A stretch of 64,000 bases of DNA from Pyricularia pennisetigena (GCF_004337985.1 NC_043740.1:4426637-4490636); one strand, 5' to 3'; shown: positions 34,943 to 46,954, counted from the stretch's first letter. Made by a program: numbers and translations. The notes: a model not told the origin generated them from the letters alone.

Positions 34943-35617
34943 CGTATTGCTTGCGACTGAGCAAGTATCTTGTTTTTGTGCAAGTTGTGATACGAGTGAT
35001 TCGAATGATGAATGGGATTGTGGAGGATGACTTTTGATAAAGAGTAAAGGTTGGATGATTGAGGGAGTTTGAGGTTCCGACAACGACGGTGCAGGTGATG
35101 TTCCAGGGTTTGTTAGGGGTCGGATGCCTCCATACGCCGCTCTTGGCCGGTCAGCTCTCCACTCAACCACCCGAGCATGGGGGGTTTCAAGCTGTTTAAT
35201 TGGTCAGCTCTACCATAGCTTCCCCGGGTCCCACTTCCGCTTGGCGATTTAGATCGGGTGAGCTGCTAAGCTGAAGCAGTGCTGATACTGGGTGCTTGGT
35301 TGCCTAGGGAATTGAATATTGAATGTACAATGACTTTATTGTCTTCACTCAATCGCGACTTTACTCGGTGGTCTCACTTTCACAAACATTGATACTTAAG
35401 AAATTCCTCAACCTAAAAAACTTGAGTTTGAATGTTTACCATTGAGTTCATTGTGGTCCTGTAAACCAAGTACTCGGCACCAAGGTCGATCGAAACAGCA
35501 ATGACGCGCACGCTAGCTATGAAACGAACTCCACCAAATGCTACCCACGTACCCATAGAATGGAGATCTGTCTATCGTCTAATTGAAGCAAACAGAGGTC
35601 TTACCCCGACCAGGAAT
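34943..35617. other. Intergenic between RNase T2 and FHIP genes
   Basis: RNase T2 promoter and leader and the end of the FHIP transcription unit. No further gene seen. Confidence 0.5.
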
Positions 35618-38600
35618 TCAGACGAACTTCACCTCGTCGAAAAGTCCTGCCCTCACCTGCACCAGACTGGACAACTCAAACAGGAAAGCCTGCAATACCA
35701 GCACGTTGGTGAGTACGTGTGACACCGATACTGTCTTGGCAGCTTCCTCTTCCGCAACCCTAGTGGCCTCTTCTGCGTCCGCTTCATCCTCCTCTTGTCG
35801 TCTCGATTCAGAGGCGCCGTCCGAATCCGGCGAAGGCGCCATGTTCCGTTGTCCATGCTCCAACTGGCGCTCCTCATCCTCATCATTCTCTTCACCAGGC
35901 ACTACCCCTTGCGGTGGTGGCGCGCCAGCCTTCGCCCCGAAATCCAGTGGGATAGGGGCGACCCCGCCGGTTCTGCCTTTGCCGGGAACGATTGCTAGTG
36001 TGACTCTCCTCGCTAAAATTTGCTGATCCACAGCCCGGAAAGCCTCAATCTGGCTGGCGACGGCAGGGTCAGTCGTCGCGGAGAACGCAGGCGTGTTTGC
36101 CTGGTATGCACCGCTCCTCGGCGTACCCACGCCTTCATAATTCACTGGAAACTCCCTTGGCGGCACCACGCATACTTGTCTGCTCGTAGGCGTGGCCGCG
36201 CCGTACCCGCCTGACATTCCGCCATTCTGCTGCTGGTGTCTCTCTTGCTGTGAGTCCGGGGTTGGCGACCCTGTCAGACCCCGCATAATACTTTCTTTGC
36301 GCCCCCTGGGGCTTGCACTCCTACTGCTGGGGCTGCCCAGCTCCGCCATGATGCGCTGCGCGAAGCCTTCTAGAGCAGAAGGCCTCTCTGCGCTGCTGGC
36401 ACGTTGTTGGGAAGGCCGTGGCGTCATGGGTGTCTTCGCACCGCTGTTGGACCGATTCAGGACTGTGGGTTGTTGCGGTACAGAAGCGCCTGATGCATCA
36501 GCCGTCTGGAATGCCTCGCGGCGTTGTTGTAAGAGCTCATCAAATCGAGGAATGCTCTCCCGGTAGGCCTCCACCTGGTCTGCTAGCATTTGTAGAGTTG
36601 ACATGAGCCGGGGCAGGCTGTTAGGGCTCCACTTTGGGCGGCGACGACAATGGCGCATGCTTCTTTGGCGCTCCTTCTCTGCAAATTCGGCCGATTCGGG
36701 ATCAAGAGGCGGCTTGTCGCCGTCCTGCATTACCTCCAAGTCGTCGTCATCGTTCTGGTCGTACTTGTAGGCGTCTGGATGCCGCAGTAACCATCCTTCG
36801 GCACATGTAAATCCGCAGACCGCAAGATCAAACAAAACATCCGTGGCTGAGAGATTGGTTTCGACGGGGTTAATGAAGAAAGTCTCCAACAAATCTAGAA
36901 TTCCGTTTAATAACGGGTCGTCTGGTCGAATGGTGTGCTTTTGCACATCCTGTGGTGCTCCAGGCAAACTATCTGAAGGGATCGCAGGTAGGTCGTGGTT
37001 ATTTGTCGACGTTTTTGGCGCAACAAGCTTCAGTGAACAGGGATGGCTCTCAAGCCTGATGACCGTATCGCGCAAAACATCTTCGTAGACTGCGTCAAAG
37101 TTGTCCTGTCCTCCGATGCCTCCAGCAAGAGACATGAAGAAATCGACTTCCTGCTTGTGCGCACCCACCGTTCTTTGCGGTGTTGTAGAGAAGACGGGTT
37201 CAGTGCGCAGCAGCGTTGCCGTTGCATAGCGATGGTGACGGCGGAGGATGGCAGATACCAACTGTAATGTCACGTGGATCGTCTGGTGGCTGTGTGATCG
37301 CAGACAGGCAAGCATCAAATCGACCAGATTGTATAGAAGCGGGTCGGCTGCTTCCTCGACCTGCGCGGCCAGCATGGTAGCCAGATCCATGGACTTGCGC
37401 TTGCGCGCTGCGCTGACGGTGCCAGGTTCGGAGGCCACCTTGCTCGTACCCAAGGCATCGGGAAGAGCCAGGAGATAGTGGAGGATTAGATTAATCATGT
37501 CGGGGTGATCTAAAGATTCGAGAATACGGCGAAGGTAGGTGAGCACGGCGACAGACGAGCCGCCATCTAGATCCGATGACTCGAGAAGGGAAGGGTATCT
37601 GGCGGTTGACGTTAGTCGGGAATAATGCCGAGGATGGGATGGCATGTGACCTACAATAACTGCTGAAGAAAAATGACCTGAAAATGCTCCAAAAGTGTGC
37701 TTTTGACCTCGACCGATCTGCAGTGGTTGAGGACATCCTGCCAGAAGAGCAGGTGTGATAGAAATGTATCGAGATGGGCTTGAAACTCTGACGAGCAAGA
37801 GCTGACAATCTCATAAGTTGACCTCGGATGCTGATAGTCGGAGAGCGCAAGGATTGGGGGCAAGCAATCTGCTGGGTGGTCCACGACTAGCTTACGGCTC
37901 AGCTGGCTATACAGCGCGCCCAGTCCCGTGGCCATAAGGGTTGAAAGGTCGCTCTCTACAATCCATTGCTCCAGCGCAACGGAGCTCGAGGCCGATTCTA
38001 TGATGTAAAGCAATCCAGTCCGCGCAAAGTCTCCCACCTTGCCTTCGACGTGGATGTAGTCAACCAAGAGGTAAAAGAGTGGAAAGTCTTGCTTCTGAGT
38101 TCTCCCCGCAAACTTCTCGTGGCTGTCCTCTGCCGTTCCTTGCTGCCGCTGTGACCGCTCTGGTAACTGTGACTTGAACCAAGCAGGCAGCACTGTATCC
38201 GGGTCTAATCGTATCTTGGTGGTAATGTTGAAGGCCAGCTCCACAATTCTTATTTCTGTATCTGAAGCAAGCGGAACACTGTTTGGACCGGTGATGCGGA
38301 CCAAGAGATTGGTCAAGCTCGTAGCAAAAGCATCGCTCTCGTAAAAGGCCTCCTCCTCGCTCTCGATCAGTGTGGCGAAGAACTGCACGGCTTCCCTTAC
38401 GATCCATTCGCTGTATGAGGTGGTAGCGATCTTGGCGATGGGCACATAGATCTGCTTGGAGGCGGCAAAAGATATACACGGATGCGGGAGCGGGCGTCGC
38501 GTCTCGTCGGCAAGGATGTTGGTGAGCTGCTGTAGGCGGAGCTCTATGGCCTCTGCGGCCTCGTCATCTCGAGATAAGTTGGGAGTATTCCTCCATATTT

Positions 38601-38894
38601 GCTATATAGTCGAGATAAATAGTCTGTCAATACCCCTGGGCAAGCTCAACATGAAGGGCGGTGTATTTTTGGAGGGAGTCAGTGTATGGATGGAGTATAC
38701 CAGCATCTGCCCATATTCCTTCTCGAATCGATGAAGTCGCCGGATGGGGTCACTGGCTTGGTCTCGCCTCGGGCTGTTCGTAGACAGCGGGGTGTGTGCT
38801 AGCAGTCGTGACCACTAAGTAGATGTCAGCCATTGAGGTACTCACAACTCCTGGGAAGGATTTGTTCTTGGCTGCTGCAACTTACGAAATCCAT
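35618..38894 (-). CDS. FHIP-family protein (RAI16-like), FTS-Hook-FHIP complex subunit
   Basis: Four exons on the minus strand: 38886-38894 (9 nt), 38701-38814, 37655-38601 and 35618-37598, giving 1016 residues. The 9-nt first coding exon encodes only MDF and is joined to WSRLLAHTP, restoring the family N-terminus. Then come FEKEYGQMLQIWRNTPNLSRDDEAAEAI, TNILADETRRPLPHPCISFAASKQIY and IVREAVQFFATLIESEEEAF, all typical of the RAI16-like domain. The helical core continues to about residue 620. A long Ser/Pro-rich, poorly conserved stretch follows (SRSASPRGRKES, TPMTPRPSQQR), and the conserved end is LQAFLFELSSLVQVRAGLFDEVKFV. In Aspergillus the FHIP protein links Hook and dynein to early endosomes; the same role is expected here. 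Confidence 0.85.
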
Positions 38895-40644
38895 TGTGAC
38901 GAGGCTACCGGCAGCATCGCGCTCAATGCTCCTTCAAGAATATGTGCCAGGAGGACAAGCTTCGGGAATTAACTGTGAGAGCCTGCGAAAGTGATGTTGC
39001 GACAAATGCTTAGTGGTAAAAGCTAGCGCATGAATCTAAAGTGTTTCGGGCTTCCAGGCTGAGCCGGGCATCCACCGGACCGGAATGTTAAATTGGCCCC
39101 GCTTTCAGTTGTCACTTGCGCCGTCGATAACTGACGGGAAAGCTCCGGGCGGGGTGGGGTTTGGTGCTTGTATCGTATCGTATTGCATTTCATTCATTTC
39201 GTGAATTCCAGCCATCATCCAAGTATTCCCACACAATTAACTAAAACAAAAAACCAACGGCGTGAAACCAGCCTGACTTGGAAGAGGTTGATGCCAGAAT
39301 GGCACAAAATTGATGTTTATTTTTGCATTCAACCAAACTCTCTTCCTTTGCTACATTAATCATTTGCTCAATTGACTTAAGTTTGATCATCGAGTCCAAG
39401 AATCTCGACTTTGCGCTCGATTCAAAGAAAATTCTTTCAAGCATCCGAACAATCGTCCAAATCCCACGAGGTAAATTTACATTCGAATGAAAACCGTCCA
39501 TCAGCAAACCGGATGTTATTCCGTACCGCACCATGCCCAAGAACAATGGACCAAATCCATCCGTGCAGCCACAAAGGTACTCCATTTAAACTACGGTAAA
39601 CGAACTGGCTGTACAAACCCATGTCCCGTCGTTTGGTTCTACCACAAGATGGAGCCCGGCATGTTGCATATGCGCTACTATAATACCCAGTAGTATGTAC
39701 TGCCAGCAAGCCTTTTAGTGGATGTTCCCTGCCGCACCAAGAACGCCCCCGCAGCTTTGAGTCACCATCGGCGGCTAACTGCAGCGAAAAAGCACAAGAG
39801 CTCCACGATGCTGGCAAAATTGCTCCTGCGTTAGTATATCCCTCCCCTGCGCCTATGCTTTGCGTGCAAAGTATTTGCAGTTTTCTGCCCAGGGAGCAGG
39901 CATTATTTGTACACCGCTGCACAGGAAAAGAGTCATCGAGTGGCACCCTGGAGATGGGCCTTGAATGAACTTGGCCCCGTTTGCCGCGTGCTTTCATCGT
40001 CGTGGTTCGCCAGAATGGAAGAAAGCCACCTTGACAATGAACTCGACCCTCGTCAAGACAAGAAATGGCGGCTTTTCGTTTGATTGCTCTCGTGCCCAAG
40101 CCCGATCTGCGATTGGGGCTAGGCCTGGGACCCTACGACCAATCATGTCCCAGAAGTGGCGTGCGAACTCGAGGTAGGGGTGGTCTGCAGGGGAAGCTCG
40201 TGTGGTCCGCGAGGTACGCGCCCCGCGCTTCGGTATCATCCAATATCAGGCCTGGAAAGGTGGGCGTCGACGAGATACAGAGTAGAGTGCAGACATGTGC
40301 TACCGATCTCTGGGCGCCCTTTTGCGTCCCTTTAATTCCACTTGGCCGCCGTATTTGTGCTCCGTCACTCCCGTCTTCTCTTTTCTCCTCTTTCAGCCCT
40401 CTTTTCACATTTTGGGTATACTGAAAAGTTGGTTTGCACTGATCTCCTGCGTTGAATCCTGTTTGCGGACATTGAGCGAAAGTCCTTTTAGTTGCTTGGC
40501 CTTTCCCCAGCGAATAATCTAATGCAATCTTGCCTGATTACATGCTTCAACATAGCCCAGTGGAGTGCACCTTAACAACATAGACACCTCCAAGTCGTCC
40601 TCTCTCTCTGGAAGTTGACTTTGGCTGTTTAAGCTTCGCCCACC
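38895..40644. other. Divergent intergenic region between FHIP and lipase genes
   Basis: 1.75 kb with two promoters. A 220-codon minus-strand frame (39437-40099) has no domain and is judged chance. CT-rich tract (TCCTCTCTCTCTGG) at about 40597, close to the lipase start, is typical of fungal promoters. Confidence 0.5.
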
Positions 40645-42821
40645 ATGGGCTTCTTCGGTTTGAACAGGAGCAAAAAAGCTCCTGCCCACACGGAGCCATC
40701 ACTTAAATCAGCAGCACAACCATCACTCAAATCAGCAGCACAATCGCCTCCTCCTCCGTACACGAGGAAGCCGATGGTGCCTACAACATTGGCACCGGGA
40801 GCTCCTCCTCAACTAACCCGACCTCAGACTGCTTCACGGCCACCAGTAACCTCCCATCTTCGGACAGCCACTCCCGTTCCACCTCAGTCTCAACCACAAC
40901 CTCAAATTCAACCTCAATGGCACCAGCAACTGCCAATTCCCGGGTCCGTCCCCGCTAGGCCTCGGTCGTCTGCAGGGACTACATGCCTCACTATCCCATC
41001 GAGTTGGGTCACATCCTATCCCCCATCATCCTACCAGTATGGAGATCCTCGCCAGCATGGCCATCACCAGCAGCCGATTGTGGTGAACCAATACTATCTT
41101 GGCCAACAACTCCCTACTGTCCACCGCCCGGCCTATGGCTGCGCCACTGCAAACAGTGTTGTGAACATCGGCAACTCGGTTGTCGACATGGCCAATGGAT
41201 GCCTGCCCGCTAGCTTTCATGTCCGCCACCTGCCGCACCACCTTAATGATGGCCTTCCGGCTTGGCATGGCTACGGCTCCCAGCTTCTCAACCAGAGCGC
41301 CGCTGCGTGCGACCGGCTTGGCCAAAGCCTTAACAGCGTATTGACCCTGATTGATGGGGATCAGTGCAAAGGTGATGAGCGAGAACTCTTCATGATAAAC
41401 CCGCAGGCCCCAGGCGCTGGGTCGCCGCCAGTCGCCAAAACGGAGGTAGCTTCCAAGAAGATGGCCAGACCCGGCAGCAAGTCTGGGGATAAGACATCAA
41501 AACGGTCTAGCCGAATGAGCTCACCGGATAAGAATTCCAAGGGGCAGACCACAGCCATAGCAGCCAGTGTTATTTCGGGTGACTATTTTTCCAAAGTAGA
41601 GCTGTACGCCAACTCCAAGCTGCCAATGGACCTGCCTTCCCTCAAGCTGTGAGTTTTGTTATCCTCTTTTTGAATACCGTCTTCACTATCCGGAACCAAT
41701 CTTACGAAAGTATCGTTATCAACTGACACTGTCTCAACAGTTACATGCCCACCTGGCCAATTCTCTGCCTCGCAGCGCAGTACTCGGAGCGCGTCTACGC
41801 CCGCCCGCGTGGCGCCGAAATGGACACACATGTCGATGCTGATTGGCGTACAGGAGCCAAAGCCATGGTGATTAAGTCGGTTCCGATGGATCACATGAAC
41901 ACCATCGTCTTTGCCATTCGCGGCAGCGCCTCCTTCATGGACTGGGCCGTTAACCTCAACACGGCGCCAACCTCACCCCTCGACTTCCTCGACGATCCGG
42001 GCAACTTTTGCCACGCCGGTTTTCTGTCCGTTGCCCGCAAGATGATCGCCCCGGTTGCCGCCCGTCTCAGAAAGCTGCTGGAGGAGGACCCCGGCCGCAG
42101 CACATACTCCCTACTATTGACAGGCCACAGCGCCGGCGGGGCCATTGCGGCGTTGCTGTACGCCCACATGAAAAATCAAGTCGTGAGCTCGGAGCTCTCA
42201 AACCTCGCAGGATGTTTCCGCCGCATCCACTGCGTTACCTTTGGCGCGCCACCCGTGAGCCTGCTGCCCTTGGCTCCTCTTGACTCCGACAAGAAAAGCC
42301 TTTTCCTGAGCTTCGTAAATGAGGGTGATCCCGTGGCGCGGGCCGACATGGCGTACGTCAAGAGTCTGTTGGAGCTGTTTGCTGCCGCTGCGCCCACAAA
42401 AAGCAAAGACAAGGATAGTAGCAAGTCAAAGAGCAGCAGCAGTAGTAGTAGCAGCAAATCAGACAAGGACAAGAAGCGATCTTCGTCATCCACCGCATCC
42501 GTATCCAGCAAGTCTTCCTCATCTTCCGACAAGAAGAAGACGTCGTCCTCGAAACCTACCTGGAAGCTCCCACCCAGTACACTCAGCAACGCAGGGAGGA
42601 TCGTGGTCCTGCGGTCGGGCGACCCGAAGCGGGCTAAGAAGGCTTGCAGCGACCGTCGCACGGTAGAGGAACGGCTGAACGAGGGGGTGGTTGCACAGAT
42701 TGTAACGGACCAGCAGCTGCGCACCGTCGTCTGGGGAGACCCCGCGGCGCACCTGATGCGCCTGTATTCCGGTCGGATCGAGACGCTTGCTGTTGGTGCT
42801 GTCACGGCGAGGGATCATTGA
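40645..42821 (+). CDS. Class 3 lipase domain protein with low-complexity N-terminus
   Basis: Exons 40645-41648 and 41741-42821, 694 residues; the 92-nt intron (GTGAGT..CAACAG) splits a Leu codon. Residues 1-110 are Pro/Gln/Ser-rich and begin MGFFGLNRSKK, a possible myristoylation-like Gly start, with a tandem PSLKSAAQ duplication. Residues 110-335 are of unknown fold. The lipase core follows: FAIRGSASFMDWAVNLN (oxyanion loop), TGHSAGGAIAALLY with nucleophile Ser about 465, FGAPPVSLLP, VNEGDPVARAD with Asp about 531 and WGDPAAHLMRLY with His about 672. A Ser/Lys-rich insertion (about 555-610) separates Asp and His. The full triad is present, so it is probably active on acylglycerols or phospholipids. 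No secretion signal, so intracellular. Confidence 0.85.
40696..40743 (+). repeat. Tandem 24-nt coding duplication
   Basis: Two 24-nt units differing at one synonymous base, encoding PSLKSAAQ twice in the lipase N-terminus. Confidence 0.9.
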
Positions 42822-43129
42822 TGAAAGATGTTGACGGTTTTTTTTTTTTTTCTTTTCTTTTTCTCTCTCTGTGATTCTGTTTTTTTATTGTGCATTTTTT
42901 TCATGTTGGCTGATGCTTTTATGGTGTTGGTGACGACGACGACGACGATTATGTCTTATGATCCGTTATGACTTTGATACCTGGCCTAACGAGCCGTTTT
43001 CCCCTCTATTCTATGTTTAGGAGTATATAAAACTTGGGTAATATCCATCTTTATGCTGAAACCCGTTACTCTATAATCGATTCATGACTTGGTAAAAAAA
43101 AAAGGTCCTTTGCAACAAGGTGCTGTTGT
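42822..43129. other. Convergent intergenic spacer
   Basis: 3' flanks of the lipase and thioesterase genes. A (GAC)n run lies at about 42934-42950. No gene seen. Confidence 0.6.
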
Positions 43130-43963
43130 TTATGGCAAAGGCATCTCCTCCAAAGTTTCGCAGGCCTCTCTCAAAGCGGCAGATAAATGCTCGACGTTTT
43201 TTTCAGAAAACACGTTGAAGTGATGGCCCGGTATATCGAACACCCTTACGAACAAGTTCTTCCTGTACCGATCCCATTCCAAATTCTTATCCGGCCGCGC
43301 CAGATCGACCCGCGCAAGGCCGCCATCCTTCATCGGGACGGGTTCGACGGCCCTCAGGAGCACAGCAGGCGGTGGCGGGCTGTGCTCCTCCCAAGCGGGC
43401 ATCTCCCACTTTAGTACCATGTTGGAGGCCTCGGCAAAACAGCGCGAGACCTTGTCCTTGGTCTCCTGCTTGGTGGTGGGCGTGAAGAGGTGCTGCGACG
43501 CCACGGCCTGGATGGGGAGCATATCCCGGCCGCCCGAGGGCTGCAGCCACGTGAGCGGGCACACGCTGTCGATCATGACCAAGCCCACGACCCTGAAGGC
43601 GCGGTCTCCCCGGAGCACCCTGGCCATCTCGAGCGCGAGCAGGCCGCCCAGGCTCCAGCCGCCCAGGATGATCCTCCTGCCGTTCTTGGTGGTGACGGCG
43701 CCGCCGGACAGTTCGTCAAAGGCGCCCCGCAGCAGCCGGACGTAGTGTCGAGCCATCTCGGGGATTCCACCCGGCAGCCAGGACCGGCCCGTGTTGAAGT
43801 GTGGGTTGGCGATGCCGAGCACCCGCCGGCCCAGCGGCGGGTCGATGCAGTGGTAGTTGAAGACGGTACCGCCGCCGTCGTGCATCAGCACCAGTGGTGT
43901 GCGCGCTCCATCGGGCGTTCCGGGCAGTGGCTCCTCGATGAGACAGGGGTTCTCGTCCCACAT
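43130..43963 (-). CDS. Free-standing thioesterase-domain alpha/beta hydrolase
   Basis: Single exon, 277 residues. It starts MWDENPCLIEEPLPG and has the PKS/NRPS-type thioesterase layout: PLVLMHDGGGTVFNYHC (oxyanion region), LGIANPHFNTGRSW, the nucleophile elbow GGWSLGGLLALEMARVL with Ser 104, VGLVMIDSVCPL with Asp 132 and DIPGHHFNVFSEKNV with His 247/248. All three catalytic residues are present. Thioesterases of this type release acyl products from carrier proteins or edit them. No PKS or NRPS gene lies within this window, so the partner enzyme is elsewhere or the protein is a general hydrolase. No signal peptide. Cytosolic role likely; substrate unknown. Confidence 0.8.
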   Translation of the reverse strand: MWDENPCLIEEPLPGTPDGARTPLVLMHDGGGTVFNYHCIDPPLGRRVLGIANPHFNTGRSWLPGGIPEMARHYVRLLRGAFDELSGGAVTTKNGRRIILGGWSLGGLLALEMARVLRGDRAFRVVGLVMIDSVCPLTWLQPSGGRDMLPIQAVASQHLFTPTTKQETKDKVSRCFAEASNMVLKWEMPAWEEHSPPPPAVLLRAVEPVPMKDGGLARVDLARPDKNLEWDRYRKNLFVRVFDIPGHHFNVFSEKNVEHLSAALREACETLEEMPLP

Positions 43964-45015
43964 TGCCGAGAGTTTCGGAAGTTTTCTTTCTTGCAGTAGT
44001 GTTTTTGTAAAGCAGGCGTGGGTGTATTGTTTGGGGTAAGGCCACGTGGGGATTTACGTTAAGATGTTGATTGAGTTTGGTTCTTGATGGAATTGGTTGA
44101 GATGAGTGTTGAGTGAACTCAGTCTGACCGTCACCACGACTCGAAAAGTAGAATTCAATAGAACATACGATAGATTGTGCACAAAGAAGTCTGTGATCCA
44201 GTATTCAATGTTCCTCGCAAAAATCCAAACGTTTACCAGTAATGCCAGATTGACTTGAGATCTTGACAAAGAGGCCCGCGATATCTCTGGGTCCAGCATC
44301 GAATAAGTTTCAACACAGGATGACCGGGGCTTCCCGTCAACCGGCATTAGGCTTGTTTGCCCTCGGCCCCTCATCAAGAGGAGCCAGCGAGCCAGCCAAG
44401 TCGAGTCAGCTTCTGCAGCATGGTAGGCCCTTGTTAATGCAGACTTGCTAGTGGGATCGTCGTGCCTGAAGGGGGGGCTCCGTTTGACGCCTTGGCCGTT
44501 GAAGTGAGTGAGGCTTACCCCACCTTCCTATTGCGTGTATCCCCAAATCATNNCCCCAGCCTCCCAAAGTCACCACCTCCTTTGCTCACCACAACGACGC
44601 GCCGAGCGTTGTCGGACTTGACGCGTTCCCCTCACTGTCCCTCTCTTGTTTGTTTGTTAATTGCTTTACTTTGCCTGACTCTGACAGATTTAACCAACAT
44701 TGGTCATAGAATTATATTCAATATGGCGCATTAGTATGCCGAAAATACCTTGAACCTGTTCGTTGCCTATTGTGTCCTGTTCGCGGTGGTCTCTGGTTTA
44801 TTGCCGTCCTGGCCTGTTGATGTCTCTAGAGCTGTCTTAACTATGACATCGCATTGACCAGCCCTCTCACCCTTGACAATCGAGAGCTGAAACGCCCCTC
44901 CGAGAAGAGACAGCATTTCGACTACGCAGACAGACAGGAACCTTATCCCATAGTTAACTGGTACCGTGTGGAAACCGAATACCCATCCAATTGATAGTAC
45001 GGGTACACAAGAACA
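43964..45015. other. Divergent intergenic region, with NN at 44552-44553
   Basis: Promoters of the thioesterase and of the next gene. Two undetermined bases at 44552-44553. No gene recognised. Confidence 0.5.
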
Positions 45016-45996
45016 ATGGCAGCAAAAGGCCTGTCTAACAGCCGCTGGGCTTCCGCCAGATCGAGCTCTGTGCCAGCCACACGAACCAGCAGCTATCCGC
45101 CGCCACCTAAAGACAGCCTACGTTCTGCCGTGGTTGACACTCCGATCAAATCTCCTCCGCCACCACTGAGCCCCCTCCCGGCCCTGAACTCGGGCATCCA
45201 AGTTCCTGGCCCAAAGACGTCATCTGTCATTCCCCTAACGATCAGCCAAAAGGAGGCCCCGCGAGCCGAGTCCGAGCTATCGCGATACTTGCGCATAGTG
45301 CGGCGGATGAAGTGGAAGCTGCCCTTCTTGGCACAGGGGTATCGGCAGGCCACGGATGCGACGAGCGCCGACTTTGCCGACGCGGACATGATGTTCAAGC
45401 TGGACTTTTTTGAATACTACATGTTGCTGGAGCGAGCGCTGGTGCATCTTCAGGCGGTATTCAACATTGTCATCACGGGCAAGCACAACGAGTCTTCGTC
45501 ATCATCTTCTAATGGAACCGGGCCGTACAAGCATAGGTATCACGCCAACGTCCTGGAGGCGCTGGACAGCACAGAAAACCCCCTCCACGGCGCGCTGGGA
45601 AAAGGCGATGTGCGCCGAGCTCTCGGCAGAGCGAAGGATCTGAGGAACAGGTGGAAGAACGCCGACGACGCTGACAGGGGTCAGGCGCCGAACCTACCGC
45701 TGGAGAGCTACGACTTGGAGAACATCCTTACGACAATCTACGGTGGCCTCGATCAAGCCTGTATCGTGGCGACAAACTACGTCAATGAGCTCAAGGCCAT
45801 TGCCGCTGCTGCGGCGCGCGCCTCTGTCGCCGCGTATCCCAAGTTCAGCTGGGCCGACGAGATGGAAACGCCGACACCTGGTATGGAGGACCGCCCTGCG
45901 CCTTTCGAGGAATGGCCGCCCCAGGAGAAGAACAAAGCGGACGAGGAGGCGGAGTGGCAGTTCATGTTCGATGCTATGGATTGGCAGGCCATATGA
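45016..45996 (+). CDS. Conserved-looking fungal protein of unknown function
   Basis: Single exon, 326 residues, family not recognised. Residues 1-90 are Ser/Pro-rich and disordered (repeated PPPP tracts). From about 95 there is a helical domain: ELSRYLRIVRRMKWKLPFLAQGY, then FADADMMFKLDFFEYYMLLERALVHLQAVFNIV, a short poly-Ser insertion, YHANVLEALDSTENPLHGALGKGDVRRALGRAKDLRNRWK and NILTTIYGGLDQACIVATNYVNELKAIAAAAA. The C-terminus is acidic and Trp-rich (EEAEWQFMFDAMDWQAI). The alternation of helices with conserved-looking aromatic and charged residues argues for a real domain. No signal peptide or membrane helix, so nuclear or cytosolic. Confidence 0.65.
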   Translation: MAAKGLSNSRWASARSSSVPATRTSSYPPPPKDSLRSAVVDTPIKSPPPPLSPLPALNSGIQVPGPKTSSVIPLTISQKEAPRAESELSRYLRIVRRMKWKLPFLAQGYRQATDATSADFADADMMFKLDFFEYYMLLERALVHLQAVFNIVITGKHNESSSSSSNGTGPYKHRYHANVLEALDSTENPLHGALGKGDVRRALGRAKDLRNRWKNADDADRGQAPNLPLESYDLENILTTIYGGLDQACIVATNYVNELKAIAAAAARASVAAYPKFSWADEMETPTPGMEDRPAPFEEWPPQEKNKADEEAEWQFMFDAMDWQAI

Positions 45997-46918
45997 TGCA
46001 CGCCTTCACCTTAGCGCGGTTGCAACTTTCACTCGTAATCAGGCGCAGAACTCTGTGTCACTGCGCGAAAAGTCCCTCTACTTGCGTGCCTGAAGGTAGC
46101 AAGCTATTTTTGGATCGACTTTGGGTCTTTTTCACATATTAATTTTTTTTTTTGTGGAAATTGTCAGAATTAGCAAGCAAGCCTGCATGTCCTCTTGACG
46201 TTAACGACTGGTACATGGAGTAGGCGTTAAGGGGTTTTTGGATACCACCACCACGCTATGGATATATTTTATCAATCATGAACTACAGCCCCAGCAAACA
46301 TGGAACCGATTCTACGAGCATACTCTTTTATGACCTACAAAACCACATGTTTCTGCCTTAAAACTGGCAAAAACTTTGCTGCTAACGAATAACACTGTGT
46401 TTTAAACAGGGTTTTGCTCATGGATATGTTTCTTGAATTGTATGAGATGGTTGCGTAAGCATAGGTTCTTATGCTCTGCCAACGTCGATCCTGGCTCTTC
46501 CAACTTTAAACCTCTTGGTAGATGCTGGTAGAGGCGGCGCCTCGCAATGACTGGCCATGACGAAGCCAACAAGACAAGGCCGAGAACTTCACAGTGCTAG
46601 TTAATTTACAAGCTGAAGAAAGACGTTGAATGGCAGCCGAGCTGGAGTGCGAGACTCACCTAGCATGATCCCAGTAAGTGATGCGACTGTTAAACTATCT
46701 CTTTTTTTTGTTAGGTATGAGACGAAAGACTGTTCCCAGCTTACTTTCACTGAATTCATTCAATATTTCACAGTTCACAGACAAACCCAGTCTTGCAGAT
46801 ACAACCAATGTTTCTTTCCACGGCCCATTGGGTTCCGCACCCCACCATCGCTCAAGCTCGAGGATATCAACATCCCAGGATTGAGACGAACCACAGAGGA
46901 GGCATCATCCTTGGATGT
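45997..46918. other. Intergenic, nothing recognised
   Basis: 3' flank of the preceding gene and AT-rich spacer before the tRNA region. Confidence 0.5.
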
Positions 46919-46954
46919 AGAAAGCTCACGCCCTACTGATTGAGCTAGCCGGGC
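46919..46954 (-). pseudogene. tRNA-derived fragment (5' half, tRNA-Lys-like)
   Basis: On the minus strand 46954-46919 repeats the acceptor and D-arm of the tRNA-Lys gene (GCCCGGCTAGCTCAATC, then AGTAGGGCG), then diverges in the anticodon arm. No matching 3' half follows. A T-arm-like palindrome (GGGATTCGAATCCC) lies on its other side, at about 46982-46995. It looks like rearranged tRNA sequence. Confidence 0.5.

Noticed and set aside
39437..40099. 220-codon minus-strand frame upstream of the lipase
   Set aside because: Random-looking composition, no domain, lies in a divergent promoter.
43130..45996. Idea of a secondary-metabolite cluster around the thioesterase
   Set aside because: Neighbours are a lipase-domain protein, an unknown helical protein and a tRNA; no synthase, transporter or tailoring enzyme set.
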